A stretch of DNA of 64,000 nucleotides, taken from assembly GCF_016097555.1 (NCBI RefSeq), contig NC_054703.1:38097177-38161176 (forward strand), in the 5' to 3' direction. The position numbers and the translations under genes are program-made. Shown here piece by piece: positions 52,520 to 62,626 of this stretch (positions are counted from its first letter, which is position 1; every line of letters begins with the position of its first letter). The DNA comes from Gigantopelta aegis (taxonomy: Eukaryota; Mollusca; Gastropoda; Neomphalida; Peltospiridae). The notes under the pieces were generated by a model, which made no database searches, was not told the DNA's origin, and saw only the letters and a list, made by a program, of their open reading frames with translations.

Positions 52520-53780
52520 GTATGCAATGTAAAACATAGAAATGCAAATAAAAATTAGTCTAATATTATTACGTTGTCTGCTGCGTGTTTTGTTTTTTTA
52601 AACATATGATTTACTTGTAAAATTCAATCTAATTAAAATTAGCTCCACTATTACATGTTGGAGCTCATGTCCAGTTAACCTTTCATTCGACCAATCAAAA
52701 CCCTACTTGCAAAATCATGCCAGTGATTTGAAAAGAATTTGAAAACATTCGGGATTATGCCGAGGGTATACAAAATGATTCGGGTGAATTACGAAGTATG
52801 CCGGAAACTAATTTCAATATAAAATTTTATATAAAATTCGTTTCAAGACGAAAAAAAAAATCCGTGATAGGATAGCCATGAAATATTTATCTGTTTATAC
52901 TAGTATACAATCCAGTGTTTATTACTGCACTTTTCCCCTGTTTTTTCAATGTTGAAATAGACCAACAAGTTCGCGTATTGCATAAATAGTCTCGCCCGAT
53001 AATTTTAGAATTGGTATGCTTCCGAATAACGCTATAAAAGGCGAAGTGTAGTTGGCCGATATTTAAATTGTTATTTATAGATGAAAGGTCACCTGGACAT
53101 GGGAGTCCACGCAATGCTGTTAGATCTACTGGTAGACCCAATAGAGCTAATTTTAATCAGATTGTTGTAAACTTGTACGTAATATAAAATGTAATGTCAT
53201 AATATGCTATTTGCCTACTATTGATTACCTAGGCCTACTCAAGATGTTTTGTATGTACTAAAACATTGGTCAATTGGCCCATTGTTTTATTTTCTTACAA
53301 ACAATGGTCTTTTTTTCTTTTTTCTTTCTTTTTTTTTTTTTTTGGGGGGGGGGGGTAGAATATTTGTTTGAGTTGGGGGTAGAATATTATAAAAAAATTT
53401 TTTATTTCTTCGAGTGTTCATTTTTCTCCCAACATTTTCAGATTTCTCGACTTTTTCGGAAAAACAGTCCTATACGTATGGAGAAAGCCATACGGTTGCA
53501 GTCGTGGGTCATAAAAAGGAAATTTAAAATGTTGGAGGCAAAATACATTCCTGATGAGTATTTGAATATATAATATACATTATTGTTTCAATACTTACAG
53601 TAAATATTGCTATAGCTTTTTTCATACCACGTTTTGAATCACGCGTAATTTTAAACATAAGCTGCGCATCAAAATCAACATTTGCTCATCAGTGCAAAAC
53701 ATACTGGTTTTGTGCGAAAAAATCAGTGATCTGCAATGTATACTTTTATCGATATTCAACTCCAAAGTAAGAAGGTTTAA

Positions 53781-53817
<37 letters not shown>

Positions 53818-54570
53818 TTTAAAAATCACTCGTCCGATATATAAATACGGGGATGAGTTGCTTTTGGTGGACTGTTTGAAATTTAGTTGTCTAGAAAATA
53901 ATTACAACACCGTAGCTGATTACATCTGTGCAGTCGGTGCACATTTTCTCCGCTTTTTACACTAAAAGGGAACAAATTCTAAGCAGGAAGTCAATGATGT
54001 ACAGGCCTACTTGATTTCCGCTATCAAAAGTAGGCAACATTGACCCGTGACATCTCCCAGAATTCATTGCGGTACACCGGAAATGGAACTCCGATGTGGT
54101 ATATTGCAATGAGAGAGAAAAACAAAAAAACAAACAACATTATGACGTAACTCAGAAAACACTGTTTTTTGTGTAAGAATTATCAACGTAGAACTTATAT
54201 CGCAAACATTACCCACCTATTTTCATAATTATTTATAAAATATATTATTTTGACCCCAAATTATATTTTGTTACGTTATGGATTTAATGTAAAATGAATA
54301 CTGGTACCATTTTGCTAAATATACGAAAAAAAAATAACAACCTCCCCCCCCCCCCCCCCCCCCAAACAAACAAAACAAAACAAAACAAACAAACAAAACA
54401 CAAAAAAACACAAAGTAAAACAAAACACAAAACACAAAACAAAACAAAACAAACAACAAAACTTTCTGTTGGGTCTTTTTTTTTTTTTTTTTTATTTATG
54501 AATTATTTTCAAATATTTCACAACTGACATTAAAAACATTTGTTGTTTGTTTGGTTGGTTTATTTTAAAA
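52520..54570. other. Non-coding interval with low-complexity tracts
   Basis: No gene recognised. It contains a T-rich run and G11 at 53310-53354, an ATA microsatellite at 53778-53814, a C21 tract at about 54345-54363 followed by a CAAAA-rich stretch, and a T18 run at about 54476-54493. It would be intronic if the 60217-49902 gene model is right. Confidence 0.45.
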
Positions 54571-54827
54571 TAATTTATTAAAACAAAACTATGGTAGCTG
54601 TCGAGTTTCTTGGAAATTATCGTTATGCTCGACTTATCTCATAAGCTGTCATTACTGAGTTAGCCAACTTGACGGTTGCGTTGTAATCTCCTCATACGAG
54701 CGCTGAGACTAGCAGCTGGACAGTCATAGAAGTCGAGAGATCGGCGAGTTGGCCAACTCCGTCGTGACAGCATTATAAGACGAACAGTAGACCGCGCCAC
54801 GCATAGTCAGGGAATGGTTGGAAATAT

Positions 54828-55150
54828 GTGGGAGTGCAGGCAGCAAGACCAGATCTGATGATTGAAGATGTTGTGGAGTCGGATGAGAAATGTATGTTTT
54901 ATACTGGACTACCAAATGCCGCCACATTCAACGTCTTGTTTAGTGAAATGACTGATGCTGAAAAATATACCCATAGGAAAGGGAACGGGAACAATCAAGG
55001 TCGACCTAGGATCCTTAGGCTGGTTGACGAGTTTTTTTCTTGTACTTATCCGGCTTAGACTGGGGCTTCTATTGGGAGATATTGCACAGAGGTTCACATT
55101 TCAACATCTACTTGCAGTAGCATTACCAGTCATTGGATTTCATATTTAAG
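54828..55150 (+). pseudogene. DDE_Tnp_4 transposase, N-terminal part (frameshifted)
   Basis: One frame reads DVVESDEKCMFYTGLPNAAT then FNVLFSEM and GNNQGRPRILRLVDEFF. It then continues in the next frame as LVLIRLRLGLLLGDIAQRF, the helix-turn-helix that precedes DDE_Tnp_4 domains, and then NISTST-like sequence in a third frame. At least two frameshifts separate it from the catalytic part. The true start is not visible. Confidence 0.6.
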
Positions 55151-55151
55151 T

Positions 55152-55733
55152 GTGAAGTGGTCAACTCTAACACCATGGCCATCACAATCTATAATTCGAC
55201 AAACAATACCCAATAAATTCCGAAGAAAATACCCCAATTGTCGTGTAATAATCGATTGCACAGAAATTTTCACCCAAAACCCCCAGTCATTGAAAAACAA
55301 AAGTCTGATGTTTTCGCATTATAAGTCACATATGACTTACAAAGCCTTGTTGGGAATAAGCCCGTCAGGTGTAATAACATTTGTCTCAGACCTTTGGGCA
55401 GGACGTATCAGTGACAAACTGTTGACCTTGAAATATGGTATACTGGACATTTGTCAAAGAGGTGATTCCATAATGGCTGACAAGGGTTTTCTTATCTCGG
55501 ACTTGACAACACCAAGAGGCATTCGGTTAATCATACCACCACTGAAATATCAACGTTTCACAAGAAGGCAGGTTGAAGAAACTAGACGTATTGCAAATCT
55601 TCGAATAGATGTTGAACGAGCCATGGAACGTGTGATACCAATTACTCTTGCACATCAAGCAACCAAAATATGGAAGATATGTGTTAGTTTATCAAATGTG
55701 TTACCACCTCTTGTTCGCGATGAAGATGAATGA
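55152..55733 (+). pseudogene. DDE_Tnp_4 transposase, catalytic part
   Basis: Open for 193 codons. IIDCTEIF carries the first Asp, FVSDLWAGRISD the second acidic block with ADKGF after it, and IDVERAMERV the final Glu. These match PF13359-type transposases of the IS5/Harbinger group. The typical YKSHMTYKALLGISPSG strand and NVLPPLV ending are present. The domain looks intact, but its N-terminus is shifted out of frame, so the gene is called broken. Confidence 0.75.
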
Positions 55734-55739
55734 TAATTT

Positions 55740-56256
55740 ATATGCATTTAGTATCTTTAATTTTTGTTAGTGATCATACAAACATGTACAGAGTATATTA
55801 TATATTTAAACGTCTGAGGACGAACCGTCTGGAAAGCCCCTGACTGACTCATGATCCGTCCAAATCGTGGAAAGACAACAATCCAAGAAAAGAAAAAAAC
55901 ACACACATACACGCGCGCACACTTTAACATGCCTATAAACAATCAATACAAGTTATTTAAAAGTAACAAGTAATTGGGAGTTGGGGGAGAACTGACTAAA
56001 ATTTGGGGGCGAACTGCTTTGGGAGCGAAATGTCATGGAATCGATACAAATGTTCACTCAGTTTCCTAAAGATGCCCTTCCCTTTTAAGTGCTGAACCTC
56101 AATATGGTGCAGGGGTGTAACAGCTATGGTACGAAATGACCAAGGTACGAAATGACTTTTTGCAATGGTACAAAGTGACTGGGATACGAAATTACCAGGG
56201 TACGAATTGACTAGCAATCCTTACTACTGTAATACTAGATATTAAATTGACAGATC
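55740..56256. other. Gap between the convergent transposon genes
   Basis: Contains CA-rich DNA and a (GGTACGAAATGAC)-like short repeat at about 56130-56210. No YqaJ-type exon is seen here, though the partner gene on the minus strand would need one. Confidence 0.5.
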
Positions 56257-56850
56257 TTACCCAGCACTGCATGTGCATCCAGCAGCATGTACATTTCCAG
56301 AAACCTTCGCCAAACACACCCACACGTCGTAATCAGGCTTCTCTGTGCCAGTTGGTAGCGATGGGATAACTTTACATTTTACATAACCATGCGAACACGT
56401 CTCACTGATGTTGTGGAATTTAATTTCATGTACATGTTTATCTTCGTAAAATACTTTTGCCTTCAACTGGCGTTTAGCCTTCACGGAGTTAGAATCAAAA
56501 GTCCTATTTCTGTTCAGCACCAAATAATTGTACAAATCAGCACTACGCATAATGGGAATTTTATTTACATCTGTCTCCCATTTATCATGTAACGTCCATG
56601 GTTCTGGTAAATGTTCGTTGAAAGTTGTTCGAAAATTTTCTACATTCCGCTTCTGTGCATTTTCCAAATCTTTGGCATTAATTTCACGCAACGGCTGAAG
56701 TTTCATCTCGTGTACGCCCTTCGCCCGTTTTACAAGTTCTAATCGAGTCCCCGAGACATGGGCTCCTCTTTGTCGTAAATATTCCTTCAGATCGGGCACT
56801 TTCAACTTGTCAAGATCGCATGCTTCAAAAATTCCATTGTTAGACGCCAT
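56257..56850 (-). CDS. SAP/SWIM-domain protein of the transposon, exon 1
   Basis: ATG at 56850. Residues about 13-45 (LDKLKVPDLKEYLRQRGAHV, then GTRLELVKRA) form a SAP DNA-binding motif. The C-terminal end (DYDVWVCLAKVSG, then AGCTCSAG) is the start of a SWIM zinc finger. The frame ends at a donor-like GTAAGA just after 56257, so the CxH half of the finger and any exonuclease domain must be in a later exon, which is not found. It is open for 197 codons, unlike the transposase. It could also be a host copy of such a gene. Confidence 0.65.
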   Translation of the reverse strand: MASNNGIFEACDLDKLKVPDLKEYLRQRGAHVSGTRLELVKRAKGVHEMKLQPLREINAKDLENAQKRNVENFRTTFNEHLPEPWTLHDKWETDVNKIPIMRSADLYNYLVLNRNRTFDSNSVKAKRQLKAKVFYEDKHVHEIKFHNISETCSHGYVKCKVIPSLPTGTEKPDYDVWVCLAKVSGNVHAAGCTCSAG

Positions 56851-57396
56851 TGTTATCGATTGTTTTCCTCTCCGGAAGTGCGTTCACAGACTAATCAATC
56901 AAGGGAGACAACAATTTTTCAGGGGAGGTAAGACCCTTATCGCAAAGGATTATTTCTCTACATAAATTATGTTTGTTTTGTTCAATGACGCCGCTGAAAC
57001 ATATTGATTGAGAGCTTCGGTACTCGGACATTCGAGAGCTAGACGGACATTCTGGAGATAACTCTACAGCAAAAACACGCTAGGGCTACGTACCATCGGG
57101 TAGGCAAACATTCCTGCTCTAAGACAACAATAATCCTTTGTTTGACGCTAAATACAAATATTTCACATATTAATCACTAATACGCACACTACAGAAAGAA
57201 ATCAGCCAGGAACTACGAGGAACTGGAACATTATCCTCCAAACCATTCAAAGATTTTTTTAATTAATATTATTTTATTACTATTATTATTACTATTATTA
57301 TTATTATTATTATGTTTTTTAATCTATAAATTAAAAAAATATATTGAAAAACAAACAAATAAAATACACTTCCCCTGCAAAAAACAACAAAAAAAC

Positions 57397-57428
<32 letters not shown>

Positions 57429-57433
57429 TTAAT

Positions 57434-57467
<34 letters not shown>

Positions 57468-57554
57468 TAAACAAAAGAAAGAAAGAAAAAAATGTGTTGT
57501 TGTGGTTTGATTTGGTGGGGTTTTTTGGTGGGTTTTTTAAATTGAAGTTCAAAA
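56851..57554. repeat. Non-coding interval with ATT microsatellites
   Basis: A SINE tail scrap (TTTGTTTTGTTCAATGACGC) lies at about 56970. ATT/AAT runs at about 57260-57315 and 57397-57465 account for the poly-I and poly-N frames. No gene is seen. Confidence 0.6.
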
Positions 57555-57557
57555 GTA

Positions 57558-57875
57558 TCTGTAGTGCTTGAGATGCTTGTGTGGCAGGATCGAAGCACCT
57601 CTATGGACCCATTTAACCGATTAGTTTTTTCTCGTTCCAACCAGTGCACTACAACTGGTCAATGGCCGCGATATGTACTTTCATATCTGTGAGAAAGTGT
57701 ATATATATATATATATCTAAAAACTTGCTGCATGAAGTAAAATGTAGCGGGTTTCCTTTGATGACTGCGGGTCAGAAATTGCCAAATGTTTGACATCCAA
57801 TAGCCGATTGTTAATTAATCAGTGTGGTCTAGTGGTGTCATTAAACAAAACAAACAAAACAAAAAAAAAAATTAA
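57558..57875 (+). mobile_element. SINE, family C (alternative head, family A core)
   Basis: A head remnant (GAGATGCTTGTGTGGCAGGA, TCGAAGCACC) is followed by TTTTTTCTCGTTCCAACCAG, the shared core (CAATAGCCGATTGTTAATTA) and the tail GTGTCATTAAACAAAACAAA. A TA microsatellite (57700-57715) interrupts the GTGCATATAAAAG block. Confidence 0.8.
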
Positions 57876-57896
57876 CAAAATCATTACAATCCTAGG

Positions 57897-58630
57897 AGCT
57901 TGACGTAACAAACAGCCAGTGGTAATACGCTCCACTGATGCGCTATCTGTCTTGGATCGATCCCCGTCAGTGGCCCGTTCGACTAGCTATTTCTCGTTCT
58001 AGCCAGTGCACCACGACTGGTATATCAAAGGCCGTGGTATGTGCAATCCTGTCTGTGGGATGTTGCATAAAAAGAATGAATGAATGAATGAATGAATGAA
58101 TGTATGTTTAACGACACCCCAGCACGAAAAATGCATCGGCTATTGGGTGTCAAACTATGGTTAATGCAAAACTAAAGTGATGATCAACATCAATATAAAA
58201 ATTCAACAATTAAATAAAAACACAGTGTAAAGGACTGTGCAAAAATACAAATATCACAGATAGATAAAATTAAAATTTAGAATAAAAGCCAGTATCACGT
58301 AAAAATTGTAAAACTAATTCTGGATGGAATCGAAATGATTCTATCATATTTCTCTGACCAAAAATATCTTTTCTAGTTTCTTTGAGATGAGAACACTCCA
58401 CCAAAATGTGGCGCACCGTCAGAGTACAATGACAGTGCTGACACTGAGGTGGAGGATCCTTCTTCAAGATAAATGAATGGGTCTGCATAAAAACATCCCT
58501 TGCTACTAATGGGAAAATGTAGCGGGTTTCATCTCTAAGACTGTGTCAAAATGACCATATGTTTGACACCCAGTAGCCGTTGATTAATAAATCAATGTGC
58601 TGTTGGTGGTGTTGTTAAAGAATACGAACT
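57897..58630 (+). mobile_element. SINE, family A, split by a LINE insertion
   Basis: The head and first half (57897-58073: box B GGATCGATCCCCG) and the second half from 58484 (CATCCCTTGCTACTAATGGG to GTTGTTAAAGAATACG) are separated by a 410-bp LINE fragment. The 10-bp duplication TGCATAAAAA lies at 58064-58073 and 58484-58493. Confidence 0.9.
58074..58483 (-). mobile_element. LINE 3' end inserted in a SINE
   Basis: Reads on the minus strand from 58483. It encodes the C-terminal end of a non-LTR retrotransposon polyprotein: PPPQCQHCHCTLTVRHILVE, then CSHLKETRKDIFG and a stop near 58276. The CxxC-x8-H-x4-C pattern is usual at LINE C-termini. A 3' UTR follows with CCCAATAGCCGATGCATTTT, GTGCTGGGGTGTCGTTAAAC and CATTCATTC repeats. 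It is a 5'-truncated insertion with a clear target duplication. Confidence 0.88.
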
Positions 58631-58639
58631 TTTTACTTT

Positions 58640-58850
58640 CCAGCCATTGCACCGACTGGTATACTAAAGTGTGCTATCCCATCTGTGGGATGGTGCATAT
58701 AAAAGATCATCTGCTACTAATAAACCAATGTAGTGGGCTTCCTCTCTAAGACTATATGTCAGAATTACCAACTGTTTCACATCCAATAGCAGAGTATTCA
58801 TAAATCAACATGCTTTAGTGGTATCGTTAAACAAAAGAAACCTGAACTTT
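58640..58850 (+). mobile_element. SINE, family A, headless
   Basis: CCAGCCATTGCACCGACTGG through the core to GGTATCGTTAAACAAAAGAA. Confidence 0.85.
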
Positions 58851-58956
58851 CATTACAATCGTGTTTCTGGATATTACCAAGAAATGTTATTTATTTGACT
58901 TAAACGTTGATTTGTTCATTGTATGAACACAGTCTACCACCAAGCTACATCCTGCT

Positions 58957-59085
58957 CCTATTAATTTTTATCTTACGAAATATCAAACCTATGGACCTTT
59001 AATTAACAAATAATATCTGTTGATTAAAGGTCCACGGTCCATAAGTTTGATATTTCGTAAGATAACAAATTAATTAGAGGCACCC
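58957..59085. repeat. Hairpin MITE-like palindrome
   Basis: Inverted arms of about 50 bp. The left arm has TATCTTACGAAATATCAAAC and ATGGACCTTTAAT. The right arm has ATTAAAGGTCCACGGTCCAT and GTTTGATATTTCGTAAGATA. A loop AACAAATAATATCTGTTG lies between. The right arm has a small CGGTCCA insertion. No coding sequence. Confidence 0.85.
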
Positions 59086-59416
59086 ATCCGTTACTTGGAC
59101 ATTGCTACATGATCAATGTGTTCTAGTGGTGTCGTTTAACAAAACAGACTTAACGGTAACGGTTCTGTCGTTGGGATAAGGATAGTACTGTTTTGATGAC
59201 AAATAAATTATTTATAAGGCAATTACTCGTAACACCTCGAGAATAACAAAGGTGTGTGCTGAACAAACATTATTCAATATTAAGTCAGGGCGGAACGTAG
59301 CTCAGTGGTACAGCGCTCGCGTGATGCGCAATGGATCTAGGATCGATTCCCATAAATGGGCCCATTGGGCTATTTCTCGTTCCAGCCAGTGCTTCACAAC
59401 TGGTGTAACAAAGACC
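59086..59416 (+). mobile_element. Rearranged family A SINE pieces with a shared 31-bp word
   Basis: A SINE tail (59118-59150) is preceded by CCATCCGTTACTTGGACATT. A SINE head and body (59286-59415: GGGCGGAACGTAGCTCAGTG, box B GGATCGATTCCC) is followed by the same CCATCCGTTACTTGGACATT at 59416. The arrangement suggests a local duplication that split one SINE. Confidence 0.65.
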
Positions 59417-59614
59417 ATCCGTTACTTGGACATTGCTACATGATCGACGTAAGTGATAACTCGCAGGAATTATAAATTATTTACAAAATGATATGTTGCT
59501 TTTAAAGATAGGGTTGAGATACCTGTACTAATATTATTTCTCATTACCCTGTGAGTGTTAAATATCCAAGCCCAAAGTTGCAACACTCAACAGACTCTCG
59601 CACTATCGCGAAGC

Positions 59615-59932
59615 AAGACGTAGCCCAGTGGTAAAGCGCTCGCTTCATGCGCGGTCGGTTTGAGATCGATCCCCGTAGGTGGGCCCATTGGGCTCTTTCT
59701 CCTTCCAGCCCTTGCACGAAGACTGGTATATCAAAGTTCGTGGTATGTGCTATCATGTCTGTGGGATGGTGCATATAAAAGATCCCTTGCTGCTAATTGA
59801 AAACAGTAGCCCATGAAGTGGCGACAGCGGGTTTCCTCTCTCAATATCTGTGTGGTCCTTAACCATATGTCTGACGCCTTATAACCGTAAATCAAATGCG
59901 TTGAGTGCGTCGTTAAATAAAACATTTCCTTC
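59615..59932 (+). mobile_element. SINE, family A long-core variant, full length
   Basis: Head GCAAGACGTAGCCCAGTGGT with box B GAGATCGATCCCCG. The core and the tail GCGTCGTTAAATAAAACATT are complete. Confidence 0.92.
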
Positions 59933-60073
59933 CTGCAATATTAGTTCGTGTAAGTGATTCAAGGTCATGTTAGTCCCAACTGACACGACAGAAAAACAAC
60001 ATAGAGTATGATACAAATGATACATGTACAATAAACCTTGGAAAACGTCATCACTAAAATATGAGATACTTAC

Positions 60074-60217
60074 TTCCCTGCGCCAAACTGTTCCTCGCAT
60101 GACAGAGATTGTATTAACTACTTGAAAGTCATTCCTACAATTGGTTTGCCATGGTTCTATATAATGCATGACTCGTGAAACCATTTCGTCTGTTCTAAGC
60201 TTACTTGTAACATTAAA
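60074..60217 (-). CDS. Cysteine-rich gene, upstream exon (putative)
   Basis: Acceptor GTGTTTATAG precedes 60217 and donor GTAAGT follows 60074, 144 bases, phase 0 at both ends. It encodes FNVTSKLRTDEMVSRVMHYI, EPWQTNCRNDFQVVNTISVM and RGTVWRRE. There is no recognised domain. A methionine at 60184 could be internal. The outgoing phase fits the exon at 52369. The acceptor has a weak pyrimidine tract, which is the main doubt. Confidence 0.45.
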
Positions 60218-60239
60218 CTATAAACACAAATAACTCCCT

Positions 60240-60523
<284 letters not shown>

Positions 60524-60616
60524 CATATGACTTCTAAACATTCTTTCAGTAAAATTTTATCCGTGATAATCTTGAACACAATTGGTTTTTCACATATTTA
60601 TGAACAAAACATTGAA

Positions 60617-60740
<124 letters not shown>

Positions 60741-61041
60741 ACATATGTATCCGTATTTTAAAACGTCCAATACTGTTGCTTAAATATATAATTATAAGCG
60801 ACAGAACAGAACAGAACTTTATTTCACTTAGGCGGCATATGAGGTACATTAACAATAATTATATGACAGTGACAAGATGGGGTTTACAGGAGAAAATTTA
60901 TATGTACAATATCAAAACAAAAAAGGTCTAATAATAATAATACAAAATGAAATATATTTCTAATAGTAATATATATATATGCAAACATAGATAGTAGTAG
61001 TAGTCGGAATAAGACAGCACAAGCTTGGGAGACATTTCTTT

Positions 61042-61533
61042 TTAAGGTTTACCGAATTTATCCGTAATTTGTTTTATTAATTTGTACAACTTTTTTTGAA
61101 GACTTATTTTGTCATTTGTCATTAATTGTTTAAATTTTAGCATATTGGGTTTGTTATAATAATATGGCTTTAACAATTTTTTTCGGGAGTTATTAAAGTA
61201 AGAGCATGTAAGTAGATAGTGAAATTCGTCTCCGATGTCATTTTTTTTACATAGTGTACATAGTCTGCTTTCTACTGGGGTGTTGTTCCATCGTCCTGTT
61301 TCGATTGGTAAGTAATAGTTTGATGTTCTAAATGTTAGTAACGTAGTCCAGAATATTTGTGGTAATTTTATAATATATTTTTCTAATGTTAGATGTTCTT
61401 TAAATGTGGTGTACATTTTACCCCTTGATGATGAAGCTATGTCGCTATTCCATTGTTGTAGGTAATGACCGTTTTGTCTTAATTTAACGTAATGGATAAG
61501 TAGTGGTATAGATGAAACGTTTTTGACATCCAA
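61042..61533 (-). pseudogene. LINE polyprotein, C-terminal segment
   Basis: Residues read MYTTFKEHLTLEKYIIKLPQ, FWTTLLTFRTSNYYLPIETG and RLCTLCKKNDIGDEFHYLLTCSYF. The CxxC-x7-H-x4-C pattern at a LINE C-terminus is clear. The stop is at 61042. It overlaps the upstream frame 61479-61943, which marks a frameshift. Confidence 0.75.
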
Positions 61534-61943
61534 ATACTGGTCATACCTAGTTGGTTAAATATATTTTCCACGTGTTTTATCCACTTATAATTATATCCAG
61601 ATATGTTAGAGTCGTGTAAGATTAATTTATACAATAAGAGGGATGTTTTTGTTTGTTTTCCAGAAACAATTCGGGCCCAGATACTTATCATCCTTTGTTG
61701 GATAATTAATTTAAGGGGTTTTCTTCCAAGTTCACCGTATATCATGAATAGTAGGGTTCCTTTCCTTACTGGTAGGATGTGTTTTAAAAATTTAATATGA
61801 ATAGCTTCAATACTATTAATATTTTCATGGCCCCATACATCACATCCATATAAAAGAATCGGGACAACCATGGAATCAAATAATTTTAATTTACATTCAA
61901 CTGAAAAGTTATTGTCTTTAGATTTTGATAGGATAAAGTACAT
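61479..61943 (-). pseudogene. LINE reverse transcriptase, thumb segment
   Basis: CKLKLFDSMVVPILLYGCDV, then WGHENINSIEAIHIKFLKHI and LGRKPLKLIIQQRMISIWAR match the region downstream of the catalytic domain. It is displaced in frame relative to both neighbours. Confidence 0.75.
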
Positions 61944-61989
61944 TGCTTTTGTCGCCTTTTGTGTTAGCAGTTTTTTGGTTATTTTAAAC

Positions 61990-62580
61990 CTATTTAATTT
62001 GGTAAAAGTTAACCCTAAATATTTGTACTCTTTTACGTTTTCGAGTGTTTTGGTTTCCTAATGTAAATAACGTCTTGTAGTCATTAGCAGTACCATTCAA
62101 AATTATTATTTTAGTTTTGTTTACGTTAACTTTAAGTTTCCATTTATTGCAATATTGTGAAAAGGCATTACGGGATTGTTGTAAATCGGAGGCGTTTGTT
62201 GCGAGAAGCGCAGTATCGTCAGCATCTAATAAGCTTAGAAAATAAAGAGCGGTTTCCGAAATTGTTGCTATGTCATCTGTGGCTATAGATACCCCAGTAC
62301 AATTGTAGCTTTTTAAGAAATTATCTAGATAATTTAAATAAATAAAAAACAAAACAGGTGACAAATTTTCTCTTTGACGGACACCGATATTGCAAGGGAA
62401 TAGATCTGATGTTTCATTGTTTGTACAAATGCAAGATTTTATTCCTTGATACATTTGGTAGATAATTTTGAAGAATTTTCCATTTCTGTTATTTTTAAGC
62501 AATTTTTGCCAAAGACATGTCCTAGAGATTAGATCAAATGCTTTTTAAAAATCTACGAAAGCGCAAAATAATTTCTTTTT
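61990..62580 (-). pseudogene. LINE reverse transcriptase, catalytic segment
   Basis: CAFVDF and KAFDLISR (62569-62530, with one stop between) carry the first catalytic Asp region. GVRQRENLSPVLFFIYLNYL follows and then LLDADDTALLATNASDLQ, where the usual F/YADD is DADD. WKLKVNVNKTKIIILNG continues. Several stops and shifts make it a dead copy. Confidence 0.8.
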
Positions 62581-62626
62581 TCTTTTCTTCAGAATTTCGA
62601 TTAATGAATGTATTATTAAATAGGTG

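Larger units (their letters stand above)
54600..56900. mobile_element. Broken DNA transposon, ISL2EU-like (DDE_Tnp_4 plus SAP/SWIM gene)
   Basis: A plus-strand DDE_Tnp_4 transposase and a minus-strand SAP/SWIM protein are convergent within 2.3 kb. This gene pair is known from ISL2EU-type DNA transposons, whose second gene normally also has a YqaJ-like exonuclease. Terminal inverted repeats were not found by eye, so the borders are approximate. Confidence 0.55.
60806..62621 (-). mobile_element. LINE (non-LTR retrotransposon), 3' part
   Basis: Reads on the minus strand. It contains the reverse transcriptase palm and thumb, a C-terminal zinc-knuckle-like region and a 3' UTR. It ends near 60806 in AATAAAGTTCTGTTCTGTTC, a short 3' repeat typical of LINE tails. 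The upstream part is interrupted by an LTR at 62627-63892 and resumes at 63898 to the window end. The motifs fit the CR1/L2/Jockey group, but the clade is not certain. Confidence 0.85.

Noticed and set aside
57269-57649. Poly-isoleucine/poly-asparagine frames
   Set aside because: ATT/AAT microsatellites.
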